From assembly GCF_001905385.1 (NCBI RefSeq), contig NZ_LIPF01000005.1:434001-498000 (forward strand): a DNA stretch of 64,000 nucleotides. The letters are read 5' to 3'. Position 1 is the stretch's first letter, and every line of letters starts with the position of its first letter. This DNA is from Streptomyces sp. CB02414. Lineage in GTDB: Bacteria > Actinomycetota > Actinomycetes > Streptomycetales > Streptomycetaceae. The notes under the pieces are model-generated. The model ran no database searches and was not told the DNA's origin. It saw only the letters and a list, made by a program, of their open reading frames with translations. The position numbers and the translations under genes are program-made. Shown piece by piece: positions 25,622 through 33,339 of the stretch.

Positions 25622-26938
25622 TCACCCCCACGTCGCCGAGTAGTGCCGCCGGTACGCCTTGCGGTCCTGCTCCGCGCGGATCCAGCGCGTCGCGACCAGG
25701 GCGACCATGCTGCCCGCGACGACGAGCATGCCGGGACCGACGTTCCGGCGGTCGGTGAGCCGGGACAGAAGCGTCGAGCCCTCGACACCCGTCACCGGCG
25801 CCGCGGACCCCGGCGCGGCGGACCCCGGCGCCGCCCCCTCCTCCTCGGAGACGAGCAGGCGGACACCGAGCGACGCCATGGCCTCCGGCAGTGGCTGGAA
25901 GAACGTCGTGCCCCCCTCGTCGCAGTCGCCGTTGCCGCCCGAGGTGACGCCGAGCGCGATGCCCTCGGAGAACATCGGCCCCCCGCTGTCGCCCGGTTCC
26001 GCGCACACGTCGGTCTCGATCAGCCCGGTGACGGTGCCCTCCGGGTAGTTGACCGTCGCGTCGAGCGCGGTCACCCGGCCGTCGCGCAGCCCGCTGGTGC
26101 TGCCGCTGCGGAACACCCGCTGGCCCACGGCCGGTTCACCCACACCTGTGATGCGCACCCCCTTGCCCCCGCCGACGGCCACCACGTCGGCGCCGTCGCC
26201 CGCCTCGCCGTCCGCGTACTCCACCAGGGAGAAGTCGTCCCCCGGAAAGCTCCCGGCCACGGTCTCGCCGACCCGCCGGTCGCCCCGGCCGTCCCCGAAC
26301 CACACCGACCCCGTCGGCCCGCAGTGACCCGCGGTGAGGATGAAGTCGCCGCGCCCGTCGGTCACGTTGAAGCCCGCCGAGCAGCGCCCCGCGGTGGACA
26401 GGATCGGTTCGGCACCGTTCAGGCGCGTGGTGAACGTCCCCTCGGTGCGCTCCATGCGGACGAAGCCGCCGATGCCCTCGGCGACGTCCGTCAGCCGGGA
26501 CCAGTCGGACCGGGAGACCGTGCTGTCGCCCCGCACCACCACCTCGTTCGTCCGGTAGTCGAGTGCCCACGCCGTCCCGGCCACCCGAGGTGCCGAACGC
26601 AGCGTCGACGTGGCGGACTTCAGCTCGGACATGCTGTGCCGCACGACCTTCGCCTCGGCGCCGGCCCGGCGCACCTCCCGCGCGGCCCGCTCGTCGGTGA
26701 CCGCGACGACCGGCCGGCCGTCGGAGCCGACCCAGTGGCCCGCCGTGCGCTCGGTGCCCAGCCGCGTCACCAGGCCGGCGCCGGTGCCCGACGCGGACCG
26801 CGCCAGGGTGTGCGGCACGGCGGCGTCGGGAGGCTCGGTCGCCACGGCCCGGGTGACCATCGTCCCCCCGAGCAGCAGTCCGCCGACGGCCGCCAGCCGT
26901 GCGACGCGCCGGACGATGCGTCGTCGTGCGTGCCTCAT
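25622..26938 (-). CDS. Streptogrisin-like S1 protease with C-terminal membrane anchor
   Basis: This 438-residue protease is related to the one at 7492. It has an N-terminal signal segment (about 12-33), a pro-region, and the triad His205 (TAGHCG), Asp235 (GDDFSL) and Ser318 (GDSGG). After the catalytic domain comes a short AAPGSAAPGSAAP linker and then a membrane segment at about 399-420 (NVGPGMLVVAGSMVALVATRWI), followed by a basic tail RAEQDRKAYRRHY. That end would hold the protease on the outside of the membrane rather than release it. The ATG at 26938 has GGAGC upstream. Substrates are unknown. Confidence 0.9.
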   Translation of the reverse strand: MRHARRRIVRRVARLAAVGGLLLGGTMVTRAVATEPPDAAVPHTLARSASGTGAGLVTRLGTERTAGHWVGSDGRPVVAVTDERAAREVRRAGAEAKVVRHSMSELKSATSTLRSAPRVAGTAWALDYRTNEVVVRGDSTVSRSDWSRLTDVAEGIGGFVRMERTEGTFTTRLNGAEPILSTAGRCSAGFNVTDGRGDFILTAGHCGPTGSVWFGDGRGDRRVGETVAGSFPGDDFSLVEYADGEAGDGADVVAVGGGKGVRITGVGEPAVGQRVFRSGSTSGLRDGRVTALDATVNYPEGTVTGLIETDVCAEPGDSGGPMFSEGIALGVTSGGNGDCDEGGTTFFQPLPEAMASLGVRLLVSEEEGAAPGSAAPGSAAPVTGVEGSTLLSRLTDRRNVGPGMLVVAGSMVALVATRWIRAEQDRKAYRRHYSATWG

Positions 26939-27119
26939 GCATGCGCTCCCGAACCCAAAGTCGCGGCGTCACCGCCGCGGGGGCCCTCCGGTCATCGAGC
27001 GCCCTCCTCCCATACGGGGGCGGGCACGTCCGCGTTCACCGTGCGGGCGGCCCCGGCGGGTCCCCGGAGCCCCTCCCGTACCGTTTCCCGCGCGCACCGC
27101 CGCCGCCTATCTTGTGCCC

Positions 27120-28301
27120 ATGACCAGCATCGAGGAGCACCAGCCCGGCGAGAAGAACCCCCTCCAGGCCCTCACGCCCGACCAGCTGCGTCGCCGTACG
27201 AGCATGAAGTGGCGCACCCACCCGGCGGACGTGCTGCCACTGTGGGTGGCCGAGATGGACGTCCCGCTCGCGGCACCCGTCGTGCGCGCCGTCACCGACG
27301 CCATGGAGCTCGGCGACACCGGCTATCCCGCCGGCACCGCCTACGCCGAGGCGCTGGCCGCCTTCGCGGGCAAGCGCTGGGGCTGGGACGACCTCGCCGT
27401 GGAACGCACCGCGATCGTGCCCGACGTGATGCTGGGCGTCGTCGAAATGCTCAAGCTGGTCACCGGCCCCGGCGACCCGGTGATCGTCAACCCGCCCGTG
27501 TACCCGCCGTTCTACGCGTTCGTGACCCACATGGACCGGCGCGTCGTCGAGGCGCCCCTCGGCGCCGGCCTGCGCCTCGACCTCGGCGTGCTGGAGGAGG
27601 AGTTCCGGCGGGCCGTCGCCGGGGGAGGGCGCGCCGCCTACCTGCTGTGCAACCCGCACAACCCCACCGGCACGGTGCACACCGCCGACGAGCTGGCCGC
27701 CGTCGCCGCGCTCGCCGAGCGGTACGGCGTCCGGGTCGTCGCCGACGAGATCCACGCGCCGGTCGTCACCGGCCCCGGCGCACGGTTCGTGCCGTACCTG
27801 AGCGTGCCCGGCGCCGAGCGCGGCCTCGCGCTGATGTCCGCGTCCAAGGGCTGGAACCTGCCCGGGCTCAAGGCGGCGCTCGCCCTCGCCGGGCCCGGTG
27901 CCGCCGCCGACCTGGCGCGGATGCCCGAGGAGGTCGGCCACGGAGCGAGCCACGTCGGCGTCCTCGCCCACACGGCGGCCCTGCGCGACGGCACCGCCTG
28001 GCTGGACGCCGTGCTGGCCGGGATCGAGGAGAACCGGCGGCTGCTCACCCGCCTGCTCGCCGAGCACCTGCCCGGTGTGGTCCACCGTCCCGGCGAGGCG
28101 ACCTACCTGGCCTGGCTCGACTGCCGCCCGCTGGACCTCGGCGACGACCCGGCGGACGTCTTCCTGCGGCGCGGCCGGGTGGCCCTCAGCTCCGGCATCC
28201 CCTTCGGCACCGGCGGCGCGGGACACCTGCGGCTCAACCTGGCGACGTCGACGGAGGTGATCACGGAGGCGGTACGGCGGATGGCGGCCGCCCTGGACTG
28301 A
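27120..28301 (+). CDS. MalY/PatB-type PLP-dependent lyase (aminotransferase class I/II)
   Basis: This 393-residue fold-type I PLP enzyme has the Lys in SASKGWNLPGLK and the PatB/MalY hallmarks LPLWVAEMD, NPPVYPPF, CNPHNPTGTV and VVADEIHAP. Members of this branch are usually cystathionine beta-lyases (C-S lyases), so beta-elimination of cystathionine or cysteine conjugates is the likely reaction. The ATG begins at 27120. It is divergent from the membrane-anchored protease gene. Confidence 0.9.
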   Translation: MTSIEEHQPGEKNPLQALTPDQLRRRTSMKWRTHPADVLPLWVAEMDVPLAAPVVRAVTDAMELGDTGYPAGTAYAEALAAFAGKRWGWDDLAVERTAIVPDVMLGVVEMLKLVTGPGDPVIVNPPVYPPFYAFVTHMDRRVVEAPLGAGLRLDLGVLEEEFRRAVAGGGRAAYLLCNPHNPTGTVHTADELAAVAALAERYGVRVVADEIHAPVVTGPGARFVPYLSVPGAERGLALMSASKGWNLPGLKAALALAGPGAAADLARMPEEVGHGASHVGVLAHTAALRDGTAWLDAVLAGIEENRRLLTRLLAEHLPGVVHRPGEATYLAWLDCRPLDLGDDPADVFLRRGRVALSSGIPFGTGGAGHLRLNLATSTEVITEAVRRMAAALD

Positions 28302-28355
28302 GAGAGGCGAGGCCGGGCCGCCCCACCCCGAACGGCGCACGCCTAGACTCCCGGC

Positions 28356-28742
28356 ATGGACGACGTCTCGATGGCCCGGCTCGGCGCCGGCAAGTACCTG
28401 CTGGTCACCACGTTCCGGAAGAACGGCACCCCGGTCGCCACCCCGGTGTGGGTCGTGCGGGACGGGGACGCGCTCGGCGTCTGGACGGCCGCCGGCTCCT
28501 GGAAGGTCAAGCGGATCCGCAACCGCGCGGACGTCATGGTCGGCCCCTGCGACCTGCGCGGCCGGCCGACCGGCGACCAGGTCCCGGCGACGGCGGAGGT
28601 CTGCGACCCGGCCACCACCGGCCGCTACCGCCGGCTGATCGCCCGCAAGTACGGCGTCGTCGGGAGGCTCACCCTCCTGGGCAGCCGGCTGCGCCGCGGC
28701 CTCGACGGCACCGTGGGCATCCGGATCACGTCCGCGCCCTGA
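28356..28742 (+). CDS. PPOX-class F420/FMN-dependent split-barrel protein
   Basis: This 128-residue protein has the split-barrel flavin/deazaflavin-binding fold of the pyridoxamine 5'-phosphate oxidase superfamily. Its N-terminal pattern KYLLVTTFRKNGTPVATPVWVV and SWKVKRIRNRADVMV match F420-dependent PPOX-class reductases of actinobacteria. The substrate cannot be predicted. It lies 54 bases downstream of the PLP lyase gene in the same direction and may be cotranscribed. Confidence 0.87.
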   Translation: MDDVSMARLGAGKYLLVTTFRKNGTPVATPVWVVRDGDALGVWTAAGSWKVKRIRNRADVMVGPCDLRGRPTGDQVPATAEVCDPATTGRYRRLIARKYGVVGRLTLLGSRLRRGLDGTVGIRITSAP

Positions 28743-28761
28743 GCGGCCGGTGCGCCGTCCC

Positions 28762-29175
28762 TCACGTCCAGGCGCGGTACGGCTCGTCGACCAGCTGGAA
28801 GACTGGCTCGCCCCGCACCGGGTCCTGGGCCGTGGACAGCCGGACCCGGTCGCCGCTGTGGATGCCGATGAGCGGGCCCATGACCCGGCCGCGCAGCACG
28901 AAGCCCTCGGCCATCTCGATCAGGGACACGTTGCGCGCGGCCGGGGTGTTGCGGTGCACCACCGTGGCGTGCCGCACCGTCCCCGCGCCCTCGCTGCGTT
29001 CGGTCCGCAGGTCGCTGCCGCGACAGACCGGGCACAGCACCCGGTGGTACATGGCGGTGCCGCACCAGGTGCAGCGCTGGAAGTGGATCGCCTCTGACTC
29101 CGGGGCCCTGGGATCGAGCACGCCCGTCGCGGAGCCGGCCGTCTGCTGAGCGACGTTCCCTGAGTGGTGGTACAC
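28762..29175 (-). CDS. DUF35-type protein: zinc ribbon plus OB-fold
   Basis: This 137-residue protein has a four-cysteine rubredoxin-like ribbon, CTWCG...CPVCRG (residues 35-51), followed by an OB-fold (about 65-130). Such proteins bind acyl-CoA and usually partner a thiolase or a MaoC-type hydratase in lipid or steroid metabolism. No such partner is nearby, so the target is unknown. The start is GTG at 29175 with GGGAG nine bases upstream. It lies downstream of a TetR regulator, with a hairpin and operator-like sites between them. Confidence 0.87.
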   Translation of the reverse strand: MYHHSGNVAQQTAGSATGVLDPRAPESEAIHFQRCTWCGTAMYHRVLCPVCRGSDLRTERSEGAGTVRHATVVHRNTPAARNVSLIEMAEGFVLRGRVMGPLIGIHSGDRVRLSTAQDPVRGEPVFQLVDEPYRAWT

Positions 29176-29216
29176 GCTGGTCAACTCCCTGCACTCGAGC
29201 CGGAATCCGCGTGCGC

Positions 29217-29246
29217 GGTCACCCGGGCACGCGTGTGCGGGTGACC
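29217..29246 (-). terminator. Hairpin between TetR gene and DUF35 gene
   Basis: Arms GGTCACCCG (29217-29225) and CGGGTGACC (29238-29246) are perfect, and the inner CACGCGTG is self-complementary, so the structure could extend through a G-T pair and one mismatch. It lies after the TetR stop and 42 bases before the DUF35 start, in transcription order. It may end the TetR transcript or attenuate read-through. Confidence 0.6.
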
Positions 29247-29272
29247 GTGCCACCGTGCACACGCTCAGGCTA

Positions 29273-29287
29273 TGGCACTGCGTGCCA
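29273..29287. promoter_or_regulatory. TGGCAC-tgc-GTGCCA palindrome, candidate TetR operator upstream of DUF35 gene
   Basis: Six-base perfect arms flank a three-base spacer. A similar sequence TGGCACTcaGTGC occurs at 30086-30097 upstream of the TetR gene, and a weaker GGCACTCGGTACC occurs at 29295-29307. The repetition at the two promoters suggests one regulator. Binding is inferred. Confidence 0.55.
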
Positions 29288-29348
29288 CAGGTAAAGGCAC
29301 TCGGTACCCTCGATTGTGGGGCGGAGCGGTTCCGGCGCCGGGGGCCGG

Positions 29349-30053
29349 TCAGTCGCCGGTGAACGCCGCCTCGACCTCCCGCACGACCTGCCACAGGGGT
29401 GCGCCGCGCCGCGTGACGACCACGACCACGTCCTCCTGCCCGGCGGCCGGCGGCGGTGCGGGAACGCTTCCGAAGGCGGACTGCGCGTACCCGAGCGCGT
29501 GGTCGACCGCGGCACCCGCGTCGTCCCGCCCGTCCGAACGCAGCCAGGACCGCAGGGCGTTGTTGTGCGCCGCGACCACCGCGGCCGCGATCACGTCCGC
29601 CTCCAGGGTCCCGTCCGGCCGTGCGCCGAGGCGTGCGCGCAGGTACTCGGCGAGTGCGCGCTCGTAGCGCCACACCACCGACAGCTCGTACGCGCGCAGC
29701 CCGGGGACCTTCTTGGTGAGGTGGTAGCGCTGCACCGAGAAGTCCGGGTTCTCGGCGTACATCCGCAGCACCAGCCGGGCCGCGTCGCAGACCCGCGCCA
29801 CCGGGTCGGCGTCCTCGGGCGAGGCGGCCAGGAACGCCGTCATGTCCGCCAGGCACCGCTCGTGGTCGGGGAAGACCACGTCCTCCTTGGACGGGAAGTA
29901 GCGGAAGAACGACCGCCGTCCGACACCCGCGAGCGCGACGATGTCGTCGATGGTCGTCTGCTCGTAGCCCCGCTCCAGGAACAGCCGGAACGCCGCCGCG
30001 ACCAGTGCCTCGCGCATCGGCGGACGGCCGCCCGCCGCATTGCTGGAGCTCAT
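29349..30053 (-). CDS. TetR family transcriptional regulator
   Basis: This 234-residue TetR-type repressor has the helix-turn-helix at about 13-60 (REALVAAAFRLFLERGYEQTT, IDDIVALAGVGRRSFFRYFPSKEDV). The C-terminal helical domain (about 70-230) has the YELSVVWRYERALAEYLRARLG type of pattern seen in the MftR/TetR_C branch. The start is ATG at 30053. Two operator-like dyads lie upstream, and one lies before the DUF35 gene. I infer autoregulation and control of the DUF35 gene. The ligand, perhaps an acyl-CoA, is unknown. Confidence 0.88.
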   Translation of the reverse strand: MSSSNAAGGRPPMREALVAAAFRLFLERGYEQTTIDDIVALAGVGRRSFFRYFPSKEDVVFPDHERCLADMTAFLAASPEDADPVARVCDAARLVLRMYAENPDFSVQRYHLTKKVPGLRAYELSVVWRYERALAEYLRARLGARPDGTLEADVIAAAVVAAHNNALRSWLRSDGRDDAGAAVDHALGYAQSAFGSVPAPPPAAGQEDVVVVVTRRGAPLWQVVREVEAAFTGD

Positions 30054-30085
30054 GAAGGGGAACGTAGCAGTTCACCGGCCTTCAT

Positions 30086-30120
30086 GGCACTCAGTGCAGC
30101 CGCAGGAGGGAACTGAGTGC
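30086..30120. promoter_or_regulatory. Dyad upstream of TetR gene: GCACTCAGT ... ACTGAGTGC
   Basis: Nine-base perfect arms lie at 30087-30095 and 30112-30120. The left arm itself forms GCACT-c-AGTGC (30087-30097). The spacing of about one and a half turns and the location 34-67 bases before the TetR start fit an operator. It resembles the palindrome at 29273-29287. Confidence 0.55.
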
Positions 30121-30161
30121 ACTTGCGAGCACCGCGCTGCCGATCGCATACGATCGCATCC

Positions 30162-30199
30162 GATCAGCCCCGAGGAGTTCTGATCAGCCTGAGGAGTTC
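30162..30199 (+). repeat. Tandem duplication of an 18-19 base RBS-containing segment
   Basis: GATCAGCCCCGAGGAGTTC (30162-30180) is followed one base later by GATCAGCCTGAGGAGTTC (30182-30199). Each copy contains a GAGGAG ribosome-binding site, and only the second is correctly spaced for the ATG at 30203. Just upstream, CGATCGCATA/CGATCGCATC is also repeated (30141-30160). Confidence 0.7.
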
Positions 30200-30202
30200 C
30201 GC

Positions 30203-31042
30203 ATGCCGTCCGCCCGCCCCCGTCTCCTCTACGTCACGGACCTGGCCTACCAGGCACGCGGGCGGCGCTACTGCGACGAGGACATCTTTCTCACCTCCCG
30301 CCTGCGTGACGAGTTCGACCTGGCGCTGTGCCATCCCGGCGAGGCGGCCGCGCTGCTCGACGCCTTCGACGCCGTCGTCGTCCGCAACAGCGGTCCCGTG
30401 CTGGGTTACCGCGCCGCGTACGACGCCTTCCGCGAGCGCGCCGGCGAGCGCTCCACCCGCGTCTACAACCAGCTCACCGGCCGGGCCGACATGGCCGGCA
30501 AGCAGTACCTGCTCGACCTGAGCGCCGCGGGGGAGGCGGTCATCCCCACCGTCGGCCGGCCGGAGGACCTGCACCTGCTGCCGACAGCGGACGAGTACGT
30601 CGTCAAGCCCCGGCTCGGCGCCGACTCGGCCGGCCTGCGGATCGTGCCCGCTGACCGCCTCCGGCAGGAACTGCGCGACGGCGACGCCGGGGACGTCCTC
30701 GTCCAGCCGCGCGTCGACTTCGCGTACGAGGTCTCCTTCTACTTCGTCGACGACGCGTTCCAGTACGCCCTGTACGCGCCGGACCCCGGCCGGCGCTGGC
30801 GGCTGGAGCCGTACGACGCCACCGCGCGGGACCTCGAGTTCGCCCGGCGGTTCATCGAGTGGAACGGCATCGACCACGGTATCCAGCGCGTCGACGCCTG
30901 CCGCGCCCCCGGCGGCGAGCTGCTCCTGGTCGAGCTGGAGGACCTCAACCCGTACCTGTCGCTGGACGCCCTCGACGAGACACGCCGGGACTCCTTCGTC
31001 ACCGCCCTGCGGGCGGCGCTGAGGCGCCTCCTCGCGGACTGA
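30203..31042 (+). CDS. ATP-grasp-like protein
   Basis: This 279-residue protein resembles RimK/glutathione synthetase-type ATP-grasp enzymes. It has YVVKPRLGADSAGLRIV (nucleotide-binding strand and flexible loop), a central VQPRVDF...EVSFYFVDD and a C-terminal metal-binding LVELEDLNPYLSL. Such enzymes join a carboxylate to an amine or thiol with ATP. No substrate genes are nearby, so the reaction is unknown. The ATG at 30203 follows a duplicated GAGGAG ribosome-binding site. The downstream flavin-reductase-like gene begins 11 bases after its stop, so the two are likely cotranscribed. Confidence 0.75.
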   Translation: MPSARPRLLYVTDLAYQARGRRYCDEDIFLTSRLRDEFDLALCHPGEAAALLDAFDAVVVRNSGPVLGYRAAYDAFRERAGERSTRVYNQLTGRADMAGKQYLLDLSAAGEAVIPTVGRPEDLHLLPTADEYVVKPRLGADSAGLRIVPADRLRQELRDGDAGDVLVQPRVDFAYEVSFYFVDDAFQYALYAPDPGRRWRLEPYDATARDLEFARRFIEWNGIDHGIQRVDACRAPGGELLLVELEDLNPYLSLDALDETRRDSFVTALRAALRRLLAD

Positions 31043-31053
31043 ACGCCTCTACC

Positions 31054-31542
31054 ATGGCGGGCATGGACGTGTTCGTCGACCGGCTCGACCCGGACATGTG
31101 CGTGGTGACGGCCGCCGCGGGCGGGGAGCGGGCCGGGTGCCTGGTCGGGTTCTCCTCGCAGTGCTCCCTCGACCCGGTCCGGTACGCCGTGTGGCTCTCG
31201 GAGGTCAACCGGACCTTCCGGGTGGCGCGGTCCGCCGATGTCCTGGCCGTCCACCTCCTCGCCCGCGACCAGCACGAGACGGCCGAGCTCTTCGGCGGGC
31301 GGACCGGCGACGAGGTGGACAAGTTCCAGCGGGCCCGGTGGCGCACCGGCCACGGCGGGGCGGTGGTGCTGGAGGACGCCGAGGCGTGGTTCGTCGGCCG
31401 CGTCGTGGAGCGTGTCCCCGGCGGCGACCACGTGGGGTTCGTCCTCGACCCCGTCGAATGGGGCGGGCGGGAGAAGTCCGGCGGCCCGCTGCTGCGGATC
31501 TCCGACGCCGCGGACATCGCAGCGGGCCACCCGGTGGACTGA
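31054..31542 (+). CDS. Flavin reductase-like FMN-binding protein
   Basis: This 162-residue split-barrel protein is of the flavin reductase/NADH:FMN oxidoreductase type. Typical motifs are CVVTAAAGGERAGCLVGFSSQCSLDPVRYAVWLS near the N terminus and FVLDPVEWGG towards the end. The active-site region is like that of domain proteins that bind FMN, but the usual partner monooxygenase is not adjacent. The start is ATG 31054 or ATG 31063, and neither has a clear ribosome-binding site. It follows the ATP-grasp gene closely, hinting at a shared role. Confidence 0.83.
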   Translation: MAGMDVFVDRLDPDMCVVTAAAGGERAGCLVGFSSQCSLDPVRYAVWLSEVNRTFRVARSADVLAVHLLARDQHETAELFGGRTGDEVDKFQRARWRTGHGGAVVLEDAEAWFVGRVVERVPGGDHVGFVLDPVEWGGREKSGGPLLRISDAADIAAGHPVD

Positions 31543-31561
31543 GGCCCGCTCCCGGCGGGCC
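31543..31561. terminator. Bidirectional hairpin GGCCCGC ... GCGGGCC
   Basis: Seven-base perfect arms (31543-31549 and 31555-31561) lie in the 26-base gap between two convergent genes, the flavin-reductase-like gene and the 124-residue protein gene. It begins directly after the stop codon at 31542. Confidence 0.65.
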
Positions 31562-31568
31562 GGCCGGT

Positions 31569-31943
31569 TCAGCGCCCGGTGCCGCGCTCGACCAGCGCCT
31601 CGGTGACCGCCCGCACGCTCCGCGCGATGTGCTGCAACTGCAGGACCTCCGCCGCGTACAGCTTGATGGTGTGCTCGATGACCGACTCGTGCAGTCCCAG
31701 CCGGGGCAGATCCGCCCGCGCCGTCTGCAGGGCGGTGCGCGCCACCCGGATCTCGTGCTGGACCTGGATCTGCGCGTGGCGGGCGAGGAGGACGGGGTGG
31801 CGGATCAACGCGGGATAACCGGCGTAGCGCGACGGCACCAGCTCGCGCAGCCACTTGGCCGCCGAGCGTTCCCAGTCGTAGCTGCCGGGGGCCTTCACCT
31901 GGCAGGGCCAGTCCGGGTGGGTGCGCGTGGTCGTCAGGGGCAT
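31569..31943 (-). CDS. Hypothetical protein, 124 residues
   Basis: This small, mostly helical, soluble protein (MPLTTTRTHPDWPCQVKAPGSYDWERSAAKWLRELV...) has a repetitive heptad-like stretch HAQIQVQHEIRVARTALQTARADLPRL and LYAAEVLQLQHIARSVRAVTEALVER. No known family was recognised. The start was set at ATG 31943, seven bases after GGAAG; an ATG two codons earlier (31949) and one at 32108 also exist. The 330 bases upstream contain an inverted repeat and an AT-rich promoter-like segment. Confidence 0.65.
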   Translation of the reverse strand: MPLTTTRTHPDWPCQVKAPGSYDWERSAAKWLRELVPSRYAGYPALIRHPVLLARHAQIQVQHEIRVARTALQTARADLPRLGLHESVIEHTIKLYAAEVLQLQHIARSVRAVTEALVERGTGR

Positions 31944-32055
31944 GATCATCGCTTCCGGTGTGGCGGCGTCGACGGGGTGGGCGACGGGTGGGGGCGGTCC
32001 CGGTCCAGGGGACGACCGGGACCGCCGCGGGCGCTCGCACAGGCGATGCCCGACG

Positions 32056-32106
32056 GAACATCCCGGACCCGCCGGAGCGGGTAGGAGTCGGCGGCCAGGG
32101 ATGTTC
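32056..32106 (-). promoter_or_regulatory. Nested inverted repeat in the 5' leader of the 124-residue protein gene
   Basis: Outer arms GAACATCCC (32056-32064) and GGGATGTTC (32098-32106) are exact complements. Inside them, CCGCCG and CGGCGG give an inner stem. As RNA this would form a long two-part hairpin about 110-160 bases before the start codon. It may be an attenuator or an operator pair; nothing in the sequence decides. Confidence 0.5.
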
Positions 32107-32147
32107 ACGCAGGTGCGGACGCGCTCCGGGGCGGCCGGGTCGCGATC

Positions 32148-32185
32148 CGTGAGCAGTATTTATATATGCCATCCGCTTTGCAAGA
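32148..32185 (-). promoter_or_regulatory. Possible promoter in AT-rich island, leftward
   Basis: On the minus strand a TTGCAA hexamer is followed after about 17 bases by AATACT, within the run catatataaatact. The local A/T content is far above the surroundings. This would give a transcript with the nested hairpin in its leader. The match to consensus is only moderate. Confidence 0.35.
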
Positions 32186-32275
32186 CGTATGAAAACATTC
32201 ATGCCTGCTTTGAACCGGATGACCCCTGTCTGCGCCGACCAATCGCCGGGGCCGCGCCCGCGAGCGGCGGCCGGG

Positions 32276-33193
32276 TCAGTCCCGCAGGAAGAACTGGTGC
32301 TGGTCCGCGACCTGCTCGTACTCCTCCAGCCGGGCCTGCGTCCGCTCCGGATCGGCGTCGGTCATGGCCTGGAGCAGGGCCGCGCACATCACGCCGGGCG
32401 CCGCGTAGGAGTCGAAGACCAGCCGTGACCCGGTGCCCGTCGCGAAGGTGACGTCGGCCTCGTCGACGACGGAGCCGAGGGCCAGGTCGGTGATCAGCGC
32501 CACCTTCAGCCCGGCACCGCGCGCCACCCGGACGGCGTTCAGCGTCTCGTGGGCGTGCCGGGGCATGGAGAAGGCCAGCACCCAGGTACCGCCCGCCTCC
32601 CGCGACTGGAGCAGGGCGTCGTACGCGACGCTGCCGCCGCGGGTCACCAGGCGCACGTCCGGGTGGACCCGGCGGGCCGCGTAGGCGAAGTACTCGGCGA
32701 GCGAGACGGAGATGCGCAGGCCGAGGACGGTCAGCGGGGCGGACCCGGCCAGCTTGCGGCCGACGTCGATCACCCGGTCGGCGTCGGCGAAGTCGCGCCG
32801 CAGGTTCTCCAGGTTCTCGATCTCGGCGTCGACGGCCGCCTGGAGCTCGTTGCCCCGGTTCTCCTCGGCCGGGGTGCCGCCCCGGCTGCCCAGCGCGATC
32901 GACTGGAGCCGCTCGCGCAGTGCCGGGTAGCCGCTGAAGCCCACCGCCGAGGCGAACCGCGTCACCGACGGCTGGCTGACGCCCACCCGGTCGGCGAGGT
33001 CGGTGATCGACAGGAACGCCGCCTCGGTGAGGTGCTCGATCAGGTACTGGGCGATGCGCCGCTGCCCCGGGGAGAGACGCGGCCGGTCGAACAGTGTCCT
33101 GAGCCGGGACGTGGCGGAGACCTCCGCCTCCTCGGCCGTACGTCCCGAGGTGATCGCCGATGCCTGTGCGCGGGCCTGCTGCGGCGATGGCAC
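32276..33193 (-). CDS. RpiR/MurR family transcriptional regulator with SIS domain
   Basis: This 305-residue regulator has an N-terminal RpiR helix-turn-helix (about 30-100: SPGQRRIAQYLIEHLTEAAFLSITDLADRVGVSQPSVTRFASAVGF) and a C-terminal SIS sugar-phosphate-binding domain (about 130-285, VLGLRISVSLAEYF, LVTRGGSVAYDALL, AFSMPRHAHETL). The family senses phosphosugars. The start was set at GTG 33193 because AGGAGG lies seven bases upstream; an in-frame ATG at 33229 lacks a site. The target is unknown; a GH65/phosphoglucomutase pair lies about 1.4 kb away in the other direction. Confidence 0.9.
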   Translation of the reverse strand: MPSPQQARAQASAITSGRTAEEAEVSATSRLRTLFDRPRLSPGQRRIAQYLIEHLTEAAFLSITDLADRVGVSQPSVTRFASAVGFSGYPALRERLQSIALGSRGGTPAEENRGNELQAAVDAEIENLENLRRDFADADRVIDVGRKLAGSAPLTVLGLRISVSLAEYFAYAARRVHPDVRLVTRGGSVAYDALLQSREAGGTWVLAFSMPRHAHETLNAVRVARGAGLKVALITDLALGSVVDEADVTFATGTGSRLVFDSYAAPGVMCAALLQAMTDADPERTQARLEEYEQVADQHQFFLRD

Positions 33194-33339
33194 TGGTGCG
33201 CCTCCTTTGTCTCCCACGGAGGTCAACATAGCTCACCCCTCGTCACCGGCAGGGCGGTCGCACCCGGCGGGGATAGCCCCGCGCCGTCCGGGAACCCGCC
33301 GCCTCGGAAGCGACCACGGCAAGCACGAGAGGCACCGTC

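Larger units (their letters stand above)
31944..32275. other. 332-base intergenic region with structured leader and AT-rich island
   Basis: No gene is supported. Reading leftwards, there is an AT-rich island (about 32155-32225), unusual for this DNA, then the 51-base inverted repeat at 32056-32106, then the start region of the 124-residue protein. A short dyad ATGAA-aaca-TTCAT lies at 32189-32202. Confidence 0.55.
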
